Under the pieces are notes generated by a model. It was not told the DNA's origin. It saw nothing but the letters and a program-made list of their open reading frames with translations, and did no database searches. The translations under genes and the position numbers were made by a program. A stretch of DNA of 64,000 bases from Hufsiella ginkgonis (GTDB lineage Bacteria > Bacteroidota > Bacteroidia > Sphingobacteriales > Sphingobacteriaceae): positions 715,988 to 779,987 of the forward strand of contig NZ_WVHS01000003.1 in the NCBI RefSeq assembly GCF_009834915.1. The letters are read 5' to 3'. Below, one piece after another: positions 1-9,030 of this stretch. How positions within the stretch are numbered: position 1 is the first letter of the stretch; every line of letters starts with the position of its first letter.

Positions 1-1
1 G

Positions 2-529
2 GACTTGCTGAATGACGGAACGGATGCCGACATTATCCTGGCCGAGATGAATATGAAACAGCTGCCGGGACCGGAAATCATTAAAAATGCCAGGCTTAAA
101 CATCCGCATATTAAAATAATTTTCCTGAGTACGGTGGATCGGCCGCCCGAGGTGTTACAGATGATAGATGCCGGCGCTTCGGGTTACCTGATTAAAAATA
201 TCAGGAGCGCGGAGCTCTTTTTTGCCATCAGGCAGGTCCATTCAAATTCCCCTTATTACTGTGCTGAAATCGTATCATGGCTCATCCAGAAGCATCTGCA
301 TCCGGAGTCGGCTCCGTTGCTGACCACTGCCGACCCTGGGTTATCCAGGCGTGAAAAGGAAGTTTTGAACCTTCTTGCCGAAGGATACAACAACCAGGAA
401 ATAGCGGATAAGCTATTTTCCAGCAAGCGTACCATCGAGGGCCATAAACAAAATATGCTCGGAAAGATGCAATGCAGGAACACGATTTCTATGGTATCGT
501 TCGCCTTCAAGAATGGTATGATCAAGTAA
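2..529 (+). CDS. LuxR/NarL-type response regulator, 5' end cut by window edge
   Basis: C-terminal part of a NarL/FixJ-type regulator; the frame is open to the left edge, so the true start is outside. The visible receiver half has the end of strand beta-3, a Ser-Thr after beta-4 and the conserved Lys in the GYLIKN motif. The LuxR helix-turn-helix follows (from LSRREKEVLNLL to the end, with the EIADKLFSSKRTIEGH core). The beta-3 motif reads DIILAEMNMK where NarL-type proteins have DxxLLDxxMP, so the phosphoacceptor Asp position appears to be Glu (codon 44-46). This could be a phosphomimetic or unphosphorylated receiver. It ends 6 bp before the Wzi-like gene and may regulate the polysaccharide locus (inference). 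Confidence 0.9.
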   Translation, partial: DLLNDGTDADIILAEMNMKQLPGPEIIKNARLKHPHIKIIFLSTVDRPPEVLQMIDAGASGYLIKNIRSAELFFAIRQVHSNSPYYCAEIVSWLIQKHLHPESAPLLTTADPGLSRREKEVLNLLAEGYNNQEIADKLFSSKRTIEGHKQNMLGKMQCRNTISMVSFAFKNGMIK

Positions 530-535
530 ATCAGG

Positions 536-2206
536 ATGAGGCTGAATAACAAAATAATGCTGGCCGCTGTCCTCGCTATGGTTTCTTTCGATGCCGGGGC
601 GCAATCTGTCCCTGTGGGGAGTATGATCGACGGCTTGTTAAGGCGTGAGCAGCTACTCGGCAAGCTTGACTCGTCGGTATCGCTGTTTATCCGGCCCGTG
701 TTTTATCCAGCGCCTGTTACTGCTTCCGGGAACGCTGACAGCACCCGGACGGGGAGCGAAGTCCGCAATAATATCGGTAAGGTAACATCCCGCGGGAAAG
801 CTTCATTTGGACTACTTCCTGTTGCATGGACCCAGCAATACAACGCAAGAGCGCCCTATGGGTGGAACGATGGTCCGATGATCCCCGCACGCGGCTACCA
901 AACCATGTTAACAGGCGGGTTGTATGCAAGCTATGGTCCGCTGAGCTTACAGTTGAAACCGGAATATGTATTCGCGGAAAATAAAGCGTATGAGGGATTT
1001 CCCATCTATGCTGATGAGTTCAGGTCGGGAGTATACTATGGCATGTATAATCACCTTGACGTGCCCGAGCGGTTCGGCAATGGCAGCTACAGCAAATTGT
1101 CGTGGGGGCAAAGTAGTATTCGTTTTACGGTAAGACCGGTGTCGGTAGCATTATCTAACGAGAACTTATGGTGGGGCCCCGGGCAGCGAAATTCATTGCT
1201 CATGAGCAATAACGCGGCGGGCTTTAAGCATCTTTCACTGAGTACGGTGAAGCCTGTACGTACAATTATCGGCTCATTTGAGGCGCAGGTTATTGCCGGC
1301 CGCCTGGAAGGTTCAGGATTTACACCGCCCGGAACTGACATGACTTACGCGGGAACTTTACTATACAATCCTAAAAATGACGATTGGAGATACTTATCAG
1401 GAATTATAGCCGTCTATACGCCCAAATGGGTACCGGGCCTATTCTTAGGTATTGCGAGGACTTTCATGGTTTATCACGATGAGATTGGAAACGGTGTGGC
1501 GGATTACCTGCCTTTCCTATCCCCGTTACAAAAGAAAAACGTGGGGGAGGAGGATAACAAGGGCCGGGATCAGCAGTCGTCGGTTTATGCCCGTTGGTTT
1601 TTTAAGGAAGTGGGCGCGGAAATGTATGTGGAATACGGGAGAACCGACCATGCTTACAACCTGAGAGACCTGACCGTTCAACCCGCCCATTCCAGCGCTT
1701 ACGTCTTTGGCATCTCGAAAGTGTTAGCCATTAATAACGCCCCGAAACAGCATCTTCTTGTTAACGTCGAGATTACTGAAATGCGCTCTACTAAGTCAAA
1801 CGTGATCAGGGAAGGCGGTATCTGGTATGTACATGACCGTGTGCGGCACGGCTATACCAATCGCGGCGAGATCATTGGCGCAGGCATTGGTACCGGCGGC
1901 GGTCTTGTATCGGCCGGCCTGAACTGGTTCAGCGGGTTAAAAACCATTGGCTTGTCAGTAGAAAGATACGAGCACAATGCAGATTTCTATTACTTTGCAT
2001 TCGATGACCGCATACCCGAGCACAGGTGGATAGACCAAAGTATACAGGCTTTTTCGACATGGGATTACCGCGGCCTGGTATTTAGTGCTAAACTGCAGGC
2101 TATTAAATCTAACAATTACCAGTGGTATGTGGATCCGGCAGATCCGGACCAGGGAAACATTAAATATAACTTCCACAGCGAGGTGGGAATACTTTACCGG
2201 TTCTGA
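536..2206 (+). CDS. Wzi-family capsule assembly outer-membrane protein
   Basis: 556 residues with an N-terminal signal peptide ending near Ala-Gly-Ala-Gln (residues 20-23), then a beta-barrel-like sequence ending in an aromatic residue (YRF). It contains the Wzi-family motif WWGPGQRNSLLMSNN followed by a conserved segment about phosphate- and sugar-binding loops in this family. Wzi helps attach or organise capsule polysaccharide at the outer membrane. It starts 6 bp after the LuxR regulator and lies upstream of the export operon, which fits a role in surface polysaccharide. It may be cotranscribed with the regulator. The family call is from motif and context; the exact ligand is unknown. Confidence 0.85.
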   Translation: MRLNNKIMLAAVLAMVSFDAGAQSVPVGSMIDGLLRREQLLGKLDSSVSLFIRPVFYPAPVTASGNADSTRTGSEVRNNIGKVTSRGKASFGLLPVAWTQQYNARAPYGWNDGPMIPARGYQTMLTGGLYASYGPLSLQLKPEYVFAENKAYEGFPIYADEFRSGVYYGMYNHLDVPERFGNGSYSKLSWGQSSIRFTVRPVSVALSNENLWWGPGQRNSLLMSNNAAGFKHLSLSTVKPVRTIIGSFEAQVIAGRLEGSGFTPPGTDMTYAGTLLYNPKNDDWRYLSGIIAVYTPKWVPGLFLGIARTFMVYHDEIGNGVADYLPFLSPLQKKNVGEEDNKGRDQQSSVYARWFFKEVGAEMYVEYGRTDHAYNLRDLTVQPAHSSAYVFGISKVLAINNAPKQHLLVNVEITEMRSTKSNVIREGGIWYVHDRVRHGYTNRGEIIGAGIGTGGGLVSAGLNWFSGLKTIGLSVERYEHNADFYYFAFDDRIPEHRWIDQSIQAFSTWDYRGLVFSAKLQAIKSNNYQWYVDPADPDQGNIKYNFHSEVGILYRF

Positions 2207-2208
2207 TC

Positions 2209-2254
2209 GGTATTAACCTGTACAAGTATTAATACGTGATATGGGGTTAATACC
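2209..2254. promoter_or_regulatory. Nested inverted repeats downstream of wzi-like gene
   Basis: GGTATTAACC (2209-2218) and its exact reverse complement GGTTAATACC (2245-2254) flank a third palindrome, GTATTAATAC (2226-2235). The gap from the Wzi-like stop to the export operon start is 179 bp. The set could be an operator or the terminator of the upstream gene, since an A-rich run follows. A similar palindrome, CCGGTATTTAACCGG, occurs at 20294-20308 upstream of the first mutase operon. Confidence 0.45.
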
Positions 2255-2385
2255 ATAAAAAATTAAGTAAATCACGCAGCGGATTTTGAGTAGTAACCGG
2301 TAAACCAATACTTAAAATACGATGTCTATTGAGTGAAGATGACCAGGTAAAAGCGACTCTTTACGGCCCCATATAGGATATATCT

Positions 2386-4749
2386 ATGTCAAAACTTTCA
2401 ACTTTATTTCTATTAATTATTTTCATAGGTATTTCAAACCCTTCCTTAAGCCAGGTGATCCGTAACCTTTCGGAGGTTTCGATCGATGCACTGTCTGATA
2501 ACCAGCTCAGGCAGTTGCTCGGCCAGGCGCAGCTTACCGATCTGCCATCGGCGCAAATTCTTAAAACAGCTGCTGATAACGGGCTTCCCCCTGCGGAACA
2601 GGCTAAGCTCGCCAAGCGGCTGGCGGCGATGCGTCGCGTAAGCACAATGCCTGATACCGTTGTATCGAGGCAGGTAAATAACGCCGATACCACCGATACG
2701 CGTTCCGTTCAGGCGCCTGCCACGCTTCCCATATTCGGTGCCAACCTGTTCAACGGTAGTAGCCTCACCTTCGAGCCTAACCTGCGTTTGGCTACGCCGG
2801 CTAATTATGTATTGGGGCCTGATGATCAGCTGAACATAAATATTTCGGGCAAGTCTGTAGCTAATTGGAAGCTAACGGTGAGTCCTGAAGGCACGATCAA
2901 CATTCCGGATGTGGGTATCGCCAGCGTCGCCGGGAAGACGGTGGAAGGCGCCACCTCGCTCATTCGGGCTAAACTCAATGCCTTTAATTACAATCTTGGC
3001 AACGGGTCGGAGCTCAATATCACTTTAGGAAATATCAGGAGTATTAAGATACTGCTGGTTGGCGAGATCGTAAAGCCGGGAACTTACACGCTTCCCTCAC
3101 TCGCTACTATATTTAATGCCCTATATGCGTCCGGCGGACCGGGGCCGAACGGATCACTAAGGGAAATCGAACTGATCAGGAACAACCGGGTGATCAAACA
3201 CCTGGATGTATACGATTTCCTGTTGAACGGCTCGCAGGCAGATAACCTGATGTTAAAAGACCAGGATATCGTAAGGGTGCCCACTTACAAGGTGCGGGTG
3301 GAGATAACCGGTGAGATTAAAACGCCGGCGAAGTTCGAGATATTGCCCGGCGAAACCCTGAAGGACGTGGTGCGGTTTGCCGGCGGATTCACCAATGAGG
3401 CCTATATCGACAAGATTGGCACGATACAGATCATTGGCCAGGAACGGCAGCTGGTGGATGTTACCGAGGCCGATTATGCAAATTATATACCGCTGCGCGG
3501 AGATAAATTCGTAGTAGACCGGATACTCGACCGCTTTAAAAACAGGGTAACCATAAACGGTGCGGTCTTCAGGCCGGGCAGCTACGCACTCGATAAAGGA
3601 TTTACGCTGCGCCAGCTGATCACTAAAGCTTCCGGGTTAAGAGAAGGCGCTTTTGCGAGCAGGGGATTTATTAAAAGATTAAAGCCGGATAATACGGTTG
3701 AACTAGTGCCCTTCAGTCCGCAGGGGATCATAAGCAGAACTACAGCCGACATTGTACTGCAACGCGAAGATGAGGTTACTATTCCCAACATCACCGACCT
3801 CAGGGATGAATACCATGTTACTATTAACGGTCAGGTAAGGAAGCCCGGACAGTTTCTTTACGCAGACAGCATGACGGTAGAAGACCTGATCATTATTGCC
3901 GGTGGATTTACCGAGAGTGCGAGTCCTAACCGGATCGCGGTAGCCCGGCGGATAAATAACGCCGACCCGACCGTTAAGAATAGCGACGTAGCGCAGGTTG
4001 AGATTATAAGCACGGATATAACGCTGGGCATGAGCAACCGGAACTTTGTGCTTAAGCCCTTCGATATCGTTAACGTTTATACCTCGCCCGGCTTTGAGAA
4101 ACAGCGAAGCGTGTCTGTTGAAGGGGAAGTACTATACCCGGGGACTTATATAATCCAAAAAAACAATGAGCGCATCTCCGACCTGGTGAAACGGGCGGGC
4201 GGATTAACAGCTGCAGCCAACGTAGAGGGCGGTGCCCTCCTCAGGCAAAGCTTCGTACTTGCCGGTGATGCTGAGAAAGGCGTCCGTGAGGCTAATATTC
4301 CGGCATCTGGTGAAATCAAAAACGAGTTCGTCGGCATCAGTCTTGGGAAAATCTTGTCGGACCCGGCCTCCGTTACCAACATTATCCTGGAGGACGGAGA
4401 TATCCTGAGAATTCCGAAAGAGCAAAAAGTGGTACATGTAAACGGCGCGGTATTGCAGAACAGCGCGGTGGTGTATGAAGCGTCCAAGAGCTTTAAACAA
4501 TATATATTAAATGCCGGCGGATACTCCTCAAATGCGTTGAAAAAGAAAGCATACGTGGTATATCCAAACGGCACCCTGGAGGGAACGCGTCGTTTCCTGT
4601 TCTTTAACTTTCACCCGGATGTAGACCCTGGCAGCACCATTTTCGTACCCGAAAAGCCCGTTCGCAAAGGTTTGTCGACCACTGAGCTCATCGGTATCGG
4701 CGGAACGCTCATATCTATGGCCGCCATCATCTTAAGCGTATTTAAATAA
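2386..4749 (+). CDS. Wza-like polysaccharide export protein with multiple SLBB domains
   Basis: 787 residues. A signal peptide (residues 1-22) is followed by a low-complexity linker, a Poly_export domain (about 135-215, beginning at the YVLGPDDQLNINISGK motif) and at least five SLBB-type repeats to about residue 750. The protein ends in one predicted transmembrane helix (ELIGIGGTLISMAAIILSV). Wza proteins form the outer-membrane pore for capsule or exopolysaccharide; this long multi-SLBB form is common in Bacteroidota. It opens a tight operon, and its TAA overlaps the ATG of the next gene by one base. Confidence 0.93.
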   Translation: MSKLSTLFLLIIFIGISNPSLSQVIRNLSEVSIDALSDNQLRQLLGQAQLTDLPSAQILKTAADNGLPPAEQAKLAKRLAAMRRVSTMPDTVVSRQVNNADTTDTRSVQAPATLPIFGANLFNGSSLTFEPNLRLATPANYVLGPDDQLNINISGKSVANWKLTVSPEGTINIPDVGIASVAGKTVEGATSLIRAKLNAFNYNLGNGSELNITLGNIRSIKILLVGEIVKPGTYTLPSLATIFNALYASGGPGPNGSLREIELIRNNRVIKHLDVYDFLLNGSQADNLMLKDQDIVRVPTYKVRVEITGEIKTPAKFEILPGETLKDVVRFAGGFTNEAYIDKIGTIQIIGQERQLVDVTEADYANYIPLRGDKFVVDRILDRFKNRVTINGAVFRPGSYALDKGFTLRQLITKASGLREGAFASRGFIKRLKPDNTVELVPFSPQGIISRTTADIVLQREDEVTIPNITDLRDEYHVTINGQVRKPGQFLYADSMTVEDLIIIAGGFTESASPNRIAVARRINNADPTVKNSDVAQVEIISTDITLGMSNRNFVLKPFDIVNVYTSPGFEKQRSVSVEGEVLYPGTYIIQKNNERISDLVKRAGGLTAAANVEGGALLRQSFVLAGDAEKGVREANIPASGEIKNEFVGISLGKILSDPASVTNIILEDGDILRIPKEQKVVHVNGAVLQNSAVVYEASKSFKQYILNAGGYSSNALKKKAYVVYPNGTLEGTRRFLFFNFHPDVDPGSTIFVPEKPVRKGLSTTELIGIGGTLISMAAIILSVFK

Positions 4750-5822
4750 TGACAGCCCCACAGCCTGATGAAGTTTTCATCAAAGACAATTTACAGAGGG
4801 CCAGGAAGCTATGGCGGTATTTACTGACCAGGTGGCTGCTGATTACGATTATTTGCGGGCTCTGTGCCGCGCTCTCCCTGATCTATGCCATCTACCGAAA
4901 ACCGGTCTATACAGCTGAATGCACGTTTGTGCTGGAAGAAAAAGGCAAAAGCGCGGCAGGACTCGGGCAATATTCAGCGCTGGCCTCGCTTGCCGGGCTG
5001 GATGCGGGAAGCAGCGGGCTTTTTGAAGGAGACAACATCTTTGAGCTTTATAAATCACGTTTAATGCTTACCAAAACCCTGCTAAGCCGGGAAGCATATT
5101 CCGGGCAAAACCAGTTGCTTATTGAAAAGTACCTGGAGATCACCCATATCAGGGATTCGTGGAAGAATAACCCGGGGTTGAAAAACATCCGTTTCGATAT
5201 CCCGCGCGAACAATTCACTGTGGTGCACGACAGCGTGATTAAATTCATCGTAAAGGACTTGAACAAAAACCTGCTGACTGTAGATAAACGGGATAAAAAA
5301 CTCGGCCTGATCAGCGTAAAGATGAGGGCGACGGATCAGAAATTCGCTAAGGCTTTTACTGATCAGATCGTACAAAATGTAAATTCCTTTTACATCCAGA
5401 CCAAAAATAAAGGTAATCTGACCAATGTCAGTTTACTGCAGCGGCAAACTGACAGCATCCGCAGGATACTGAACTTCTCATTAGGCGCGGCGGCCGCAGC
5501 AACGGATGCCACACCGAATCCTAACCCGAACCTGCAGGTTCTGCGTGTACCTGCGCAAAAAAAATCGATCGATATCCAGTCGAACTCCGCTATGTATGCT
5601 GAGGTTGTAAAGAACCTGGAAGTGGCAAAAGCGACGCTTCAGCGCGAAACCCCGTTAATACAGGTAATTGACGAGCCGTTATTGCCTCTTGATTCCGACG
5701 CCATCAGCAAACGGAGCGCCGTGGTAACGGGCGCGTTTATCGGTTTCGTTATCAGTATGATCATTGTGGGCATGAGCTTGATTTCGAAGTACTTAAAAAG
5801 AATGTCCTCGCGCCATGATTAA
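4749..5822 (+). CDS. Wzz-like polysaccharide chain-length determinant
   Basis: 357 residues with two transmembrane helices, one near residues 28-50 and one near 325-347, enclosing a periplasmic coiled-coil region. This is the layout of polysaccharide co-polymerases. No C-terminal Walker-type tyrosine kinase domain is present, so it is the kinase-less type. It should set chain length for the Wzy polymerase and contact the Wza-like pore. The start overlaps the previous stop (TAATG), which supports translational coupling. Confidence 0.88.
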   Translation: MTAPQPDEVFIKDNLQRARKLWRYLLTRWLLITIICGLCAALSLIYAIYRKPVYTAECTFVLEEKGKSAAGLGQYSALASLAGLDAGSSGLFEGDNIFELYKSRLMLTKTLLSREAYSGQNQLLIEKYLEITHIRDSWKNNPGLKNIRFDIPREQFTVVHDSVIKFIVKDLNKNLLTVDKRDKKLGLISVKMRATDQKFAKAFTDQIVQNVNSFYIQTKNKGNLTNVSLLQRQTDSIRRILNFSLGAAAAATDATPNPNPNLQVLRVPAQKKSIDIQSNSAMYAEVVKNLEVAKATLQRETPLIQVIDEPLLPLDSDAISKRSAVVTGAFIGFVISMIIVGMSLISKYLKRMSSRHD

Positions 5823-7278
5823 GAATATAGCCTGGGATTTCATTGGAAAAGTTTCCGTGCAGTTTATCGGGCTGGCCATTACTATTGTTCTTACCCGGTT
5901 GCTTTCTCCCGCAGAATTTGGAATTATGGGTATGGCAATGGCGGTTATCCTGGTGGCACATATCTTCCTTGACCTTGGGTTCAACCGGGCGATTATCCAA
6001 TATAAAGAAATTACTGAAACGCAGTATTCCACTATATTCCTGCTAAACGCGGGAGCCGCGCTGCTGCTCACCATCGCATGCTTTTTCGCGGCTGATCCAT
6101 TATCCAGGTTTTATGAGCAGCCACTGATCAAGCCTGTTTTTCGCTTATTATCTGTTAGCTTTCTTTTAAACGGATTGAACCTGGTGCCAGCATCTTTGCT
6201 GTATAAAAAGCTGATGCTTAGATTAAACGGCCTGATCGCATTGATCTCCACGGTAATTTCGGGCATTATCGGCATATGCATGGCGTTTAACGGTTACGGC
6301 GTATGGAGCCTGGTGACGCAATCGTTAATAAACTCCGCTTTACTCCTGGTCTTAAATTTCATTTGCGCTGGCTGGTATCCGTCGTTTTCATTCAGCCTTT
6401 CGTCGATCAGGCCGCTTTGGCAATATGGAAGCAGGCTGTTCGCGTCAGGTTTGCTGGACAACGTGTATATGCGCCTGGATACCTTTATCATCGGCAAGCT
6501 TTTTACAGTAAGTACACTCGGTTATTACAGCCGCGCACAAAGCCTGGATGGTTTTATCCGGCAGTTTTCGGTTAACAGCATCATGAGTGCGCTGTTTCCT
6601 TACATCGCCCGTCACCAGGATGACCGGAATTTTCTAAGCGTCCTGTATATCAAATACCTGCATATTATCTGTTTCGTATCTATCGCCCTCAGCGGAACGC
6701 TCTTCCTCATTTCCAAGTACTTGTTCCTGCTCCTCTTTACCGCTAAATGGCAATATTCCGCAGAATTGTTCCAGCTTATGTGTGTCATAGGCTTTGCATG
6801 GCCGGTAAGCAGCCTCATGTGCAATATTATTGCGGGGGTAGGAAATTCGGCGGCCTTCCTTAAGCTGGAAGTTCTCAAAAAGATCATCGTACTGCCTGTT
6901 TACCTGTTCGGGTTTGTTTTCGGTCTCAAAATCTTCATCTTTTGCTTTATCGGGGCCACGGTAGTGGCGGTAACCCTGAATGCCTTTTTCGTGAGCAGGG
7001 AGATTGCCGTAAAGGTCGTCGACCAGCTTAAGATCGTCATGTCATACCTGGTCGCGGGTGCTTCGGCTGTGGTACTTTCTTTTTATTTATATGCGGCTAC
7101 AGGCTTCACCAACAATGTCCTCAGCCTGGTTTCGTTAAGCCTGCTTTTTAATTCATTGTATCTCCTGGCGGCTTTCCTGTATAAGCTCGAAGCCTTCAAA
7201 AGCCTGGGAGTGCTTCTTAAAACATTCAATACATACCTTCATGATAAACGTTACAAAAACATTCCTGCCGCCCTTTGA
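5815..7278 (+). CDS. Wzx/WzxC-type lipopolysaccharide flippase
   Basis: 487 residues, strongly hydrophobic, with about 12-14 predicted transmembrane helices. It opens with the pattern of the polysaccharide synthase/MATE-like flippase family (IAWDFIGKVSVQF, then VLTRLLSPAEFG). It would move lipid-linked repeat units across the inner membrane. The start overlaps the Wzz-like gene by 8 bp, and the 3' end overlaps the aminotransferase start by 38 bp. Confidence 0.92.
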   Translation: MIKNIAWDFIGKVSVQFIGLAITIVLTRLLSPAEFGIMGMAMAVILVAHIFLDLGFNRAIIQYKEITETQYSTIFLLNAGAALLLTIACFFAADPLSRFYEQPLIKPVFRLLSVSFLLNGLNLVPASLLYKKLMLRLNGLIALISTVISGIIGICMAFNGYGVWSLVTQSLINSALLLVLNFICAGWYPSFSFSLSSIRPLWQYGSRLFASGLLDNVYMRLDTFIIGKLFTVSTLGYYSRAQSLDGFIRQFSVNSIMSALFPYIARHQDDRNFLSVLYIKYLHIICFVSIALSGTLFLISKYLFLLLFTAKWQYSAELFQLMCVIGFAWPVSSLMCNIIAGVGNSAAFLKLEVLKKIIVLPVYLFGFVFGLKIFIFCFIGATVVAVTLNAFFVSREIAVKVVDQLKIVMSYLVAGASAVVLSFYLYAATGFTNNVLSLVSLSLLFNSLYLLAAFLYKLEAFKSLGVLLKTFNTYLHDKRYKNIPAAL

Positions 7279-8332
7279 GCAGTATACCGAAACATTAAAA
7301 CGGGCCTGGGACAAAAGCTGGATCACCAATAATGGAGAGTTGGTTCTCGAGCTTGAACAAAAATTGAAAGATTACCTGGATGCCCGGAATTTTATCTTAT
7401 GCGTTAACGGTACCGTAGTGCTGCAAATGGCCATTAAGGCGCTGAACCTCACGGGCGAAATAATCACCACACCGTTTTCGTACGTGGCCACCACCACTAC
7501 TATTCTATGGGCCAACTGCACACCGGTATTTGTAGATATAGACCCGGGTACCTTTTGTATCGACGCAACAAAGATAGAAGCCGCTATAACTCCCAGAACA
7601 CAGGCGATCATGGCGACACACGTATACGGGTATCCCTGCGACGTGGAGGCTATCGAAGCGCTGGCCAGCAAATATGGGCTTAAAGTGATTTATGACGCGG
7701 CACACGCTTTTGGCACGAAGATCAACGGTACTTCACTCCTGAATTATGGCGATGTGAGCACCTGCAGCTTCCACGCCACCAAGGTTTTCCACATGGGAGA
7801 AGGAGGCTGTATCGTATCCAACGACGATAAGCTGTCGAGACAGATGTATCTATACCGGCAATTCGGACATATAGGCGAAGAGTACTTCACCATCGGTATT
7901 AACGGCAAAGCCTCAGAGTTGCATGCCGCAATGGGGCTTTGTAATCTTGAATACGTCGGCGAAATCCTGGCCAAAAGAAAAGAAAAATGGCTCTTTTATT
8001 ATGAAATGCTAAAAGGATCCGACGTTCAATTGCTGACTATCAGCAGCCACGTAGATTACAATTACGCTTACTTCCCGGTAGTATTTAAAACAGAAGCGGC
8101 GTTGCTGAAAGTGATCGCCGCGTTAAAAGACCAGGAGATTTTTCCGCGGAGATATTTCTACCCGTCGCTGAACCTGCTCGATTATGTCGAATATCAGTCC
8201 TGCCCGGTTGCGGAAAGTATAGCCAGGAACGTATTATGCCTGCCGCTTTACTTCGATCTGCTGGAAACTGAACAGCTGCAAATTACCGGGATCTTATTGC
8301 ACGAGCTCAAAGAACCCGCACTATGCAATTAG
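7241..8332 (+). CDS. DegT/DnrJ/EryC1/StrS-family sugar aminotransferase
   Basis: 363 residues, normal length for the family. Fold-type I PLP motifs are intact: Asp152 and His155 in YDAAHAFG, and the Schiff-base Lys181 in SFHATKVFHMGEGG. These enzymes transaminate nucleotide-linked keto-sugars. No dTDP-glucose synthase or dehydratase lies in the window, so the keto-sugar must come from elsewhere. The ATG lies inside the flippase gene (38-bp overlap), which keeps the full N-terminal helix typical of the family. Downstream genes suggest that the amino group is then acylated (inference). Confidence 0.93.
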   Translation: MINVTKTFLPPFEQYTETLKRAWDKSWITNNGELVLELEQKLKDYLDARNFILCVNGTVVLQMAIKALNLTGEIITTPFSYVATTTTILWANCTPVFVDIDPGTFCIDATKIEAAITPRTQAIMATHVYGYPCDVEAIEALASKYGLKVIYDAAHAFGTKINGTSLLNYGDVSTCSFHATKVFHMGEGGCIVSNDDKLSRQMYLYRQFGHIGEEYFTIGINGKASELHAAMGLCNLEYVGEILAKRKEKWLFYYEMLKGSDVQLLTISSHVDYNYAYFPVVFKTEAALLKVIAALKDQEIFPRRYFYPSLNLLDYVEYQSCPVAESIARNVLCLPLYFDLLETEQLQITGILLHELKEPALCN

Positions 8333-9030
8333 GTATCATGCAACCCTATTTTTTTCCTTACCTGGGATATTATAGCCTGATAAAGCATACCGATGCGTGG
8401 ATCATTTTTGACTCCGTACAATATATACGACATGGGTGGATAGAAAGGAACAGGGTCTTAAAACCTGCCGAAGGGTGGCAATACATTAGCGTACCGCTGG
8501 AGAAACATGGTCGCGATATCCTTATCCGCGATGTGAAAATAAGGGAAGAAGATTGGCGCGACAGGATTACCAGGCAGCTTGCACATTATAAAAAATCACC
8601 TTATTTCGAGCCGGTGATGGCGTTAGTGAAACAATGCTTCGACATAGATACGAACGATATCACCAGTTTAAATGCGCATATCCTCGAGCACACCTGCAGG
8701 TATCTCGGGATCAGCTTCAACTACCAGGTCTTTAGCCGTATGAACCTCAGGATAGGCGAGGTGAACGATGCCGGCGATTGGGCGCTGCAGATTTCCAAAG
8801 CGTTTGGTGCATCAGGTTACGTGAACCCGCCCGGTGGCGCCGGGCTTTTTGACAGCGAAAAGTTTAAAGCGGCGGCGATCGACTTAAAATTCCTCAACAT
8901 CAACTTAAACGACTATTCACAGCGGCGTAAAACGTTCGAGCCGGGGCTTTCCATCATCGATGTGATGATGTTTAACAGCAAAGAGGATATTAACATTATG
9001 CTGGATGATTTCCAAATCACAACAGGATGA
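8323..9030 (+). CDS. WbqC-like family protein
   Basis: 235 residues. The N-terminus (GIMQPYFFPYLGYYSLI, then DSVQYIRHGWIERNR) is the WbqC family signature. WbqC-like proteins are frequent in O-antigen and amino-sugar clusters, but their reaction is not firmly established. The gene overlaps the aminotransferase by 10 bp and the next gene by 4 bp (ATGA), placing it in the modification cassette. Confidence 0.85.
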   Translation: MQLGIMQPYFFPYLGYYSLIKHTDAWIIFDSVQYIRHGWIERNRVLKPAEGWQYISVPLEKHGRDILIRDVKIREEDWRDRITRQLAHYKKSPYFEPVMALVKQCFDIDTNDITSLNAHILEHTCRYLGISFNYQVFSRMNLRIGEVNDAGDWALQISKAFGASGYVNPPGGAGLFDSEKFKAAAIDLKFLNINLNDYSQRRKTFEPGLSIIDVMMFNSKEDINIMLDDFQITTG

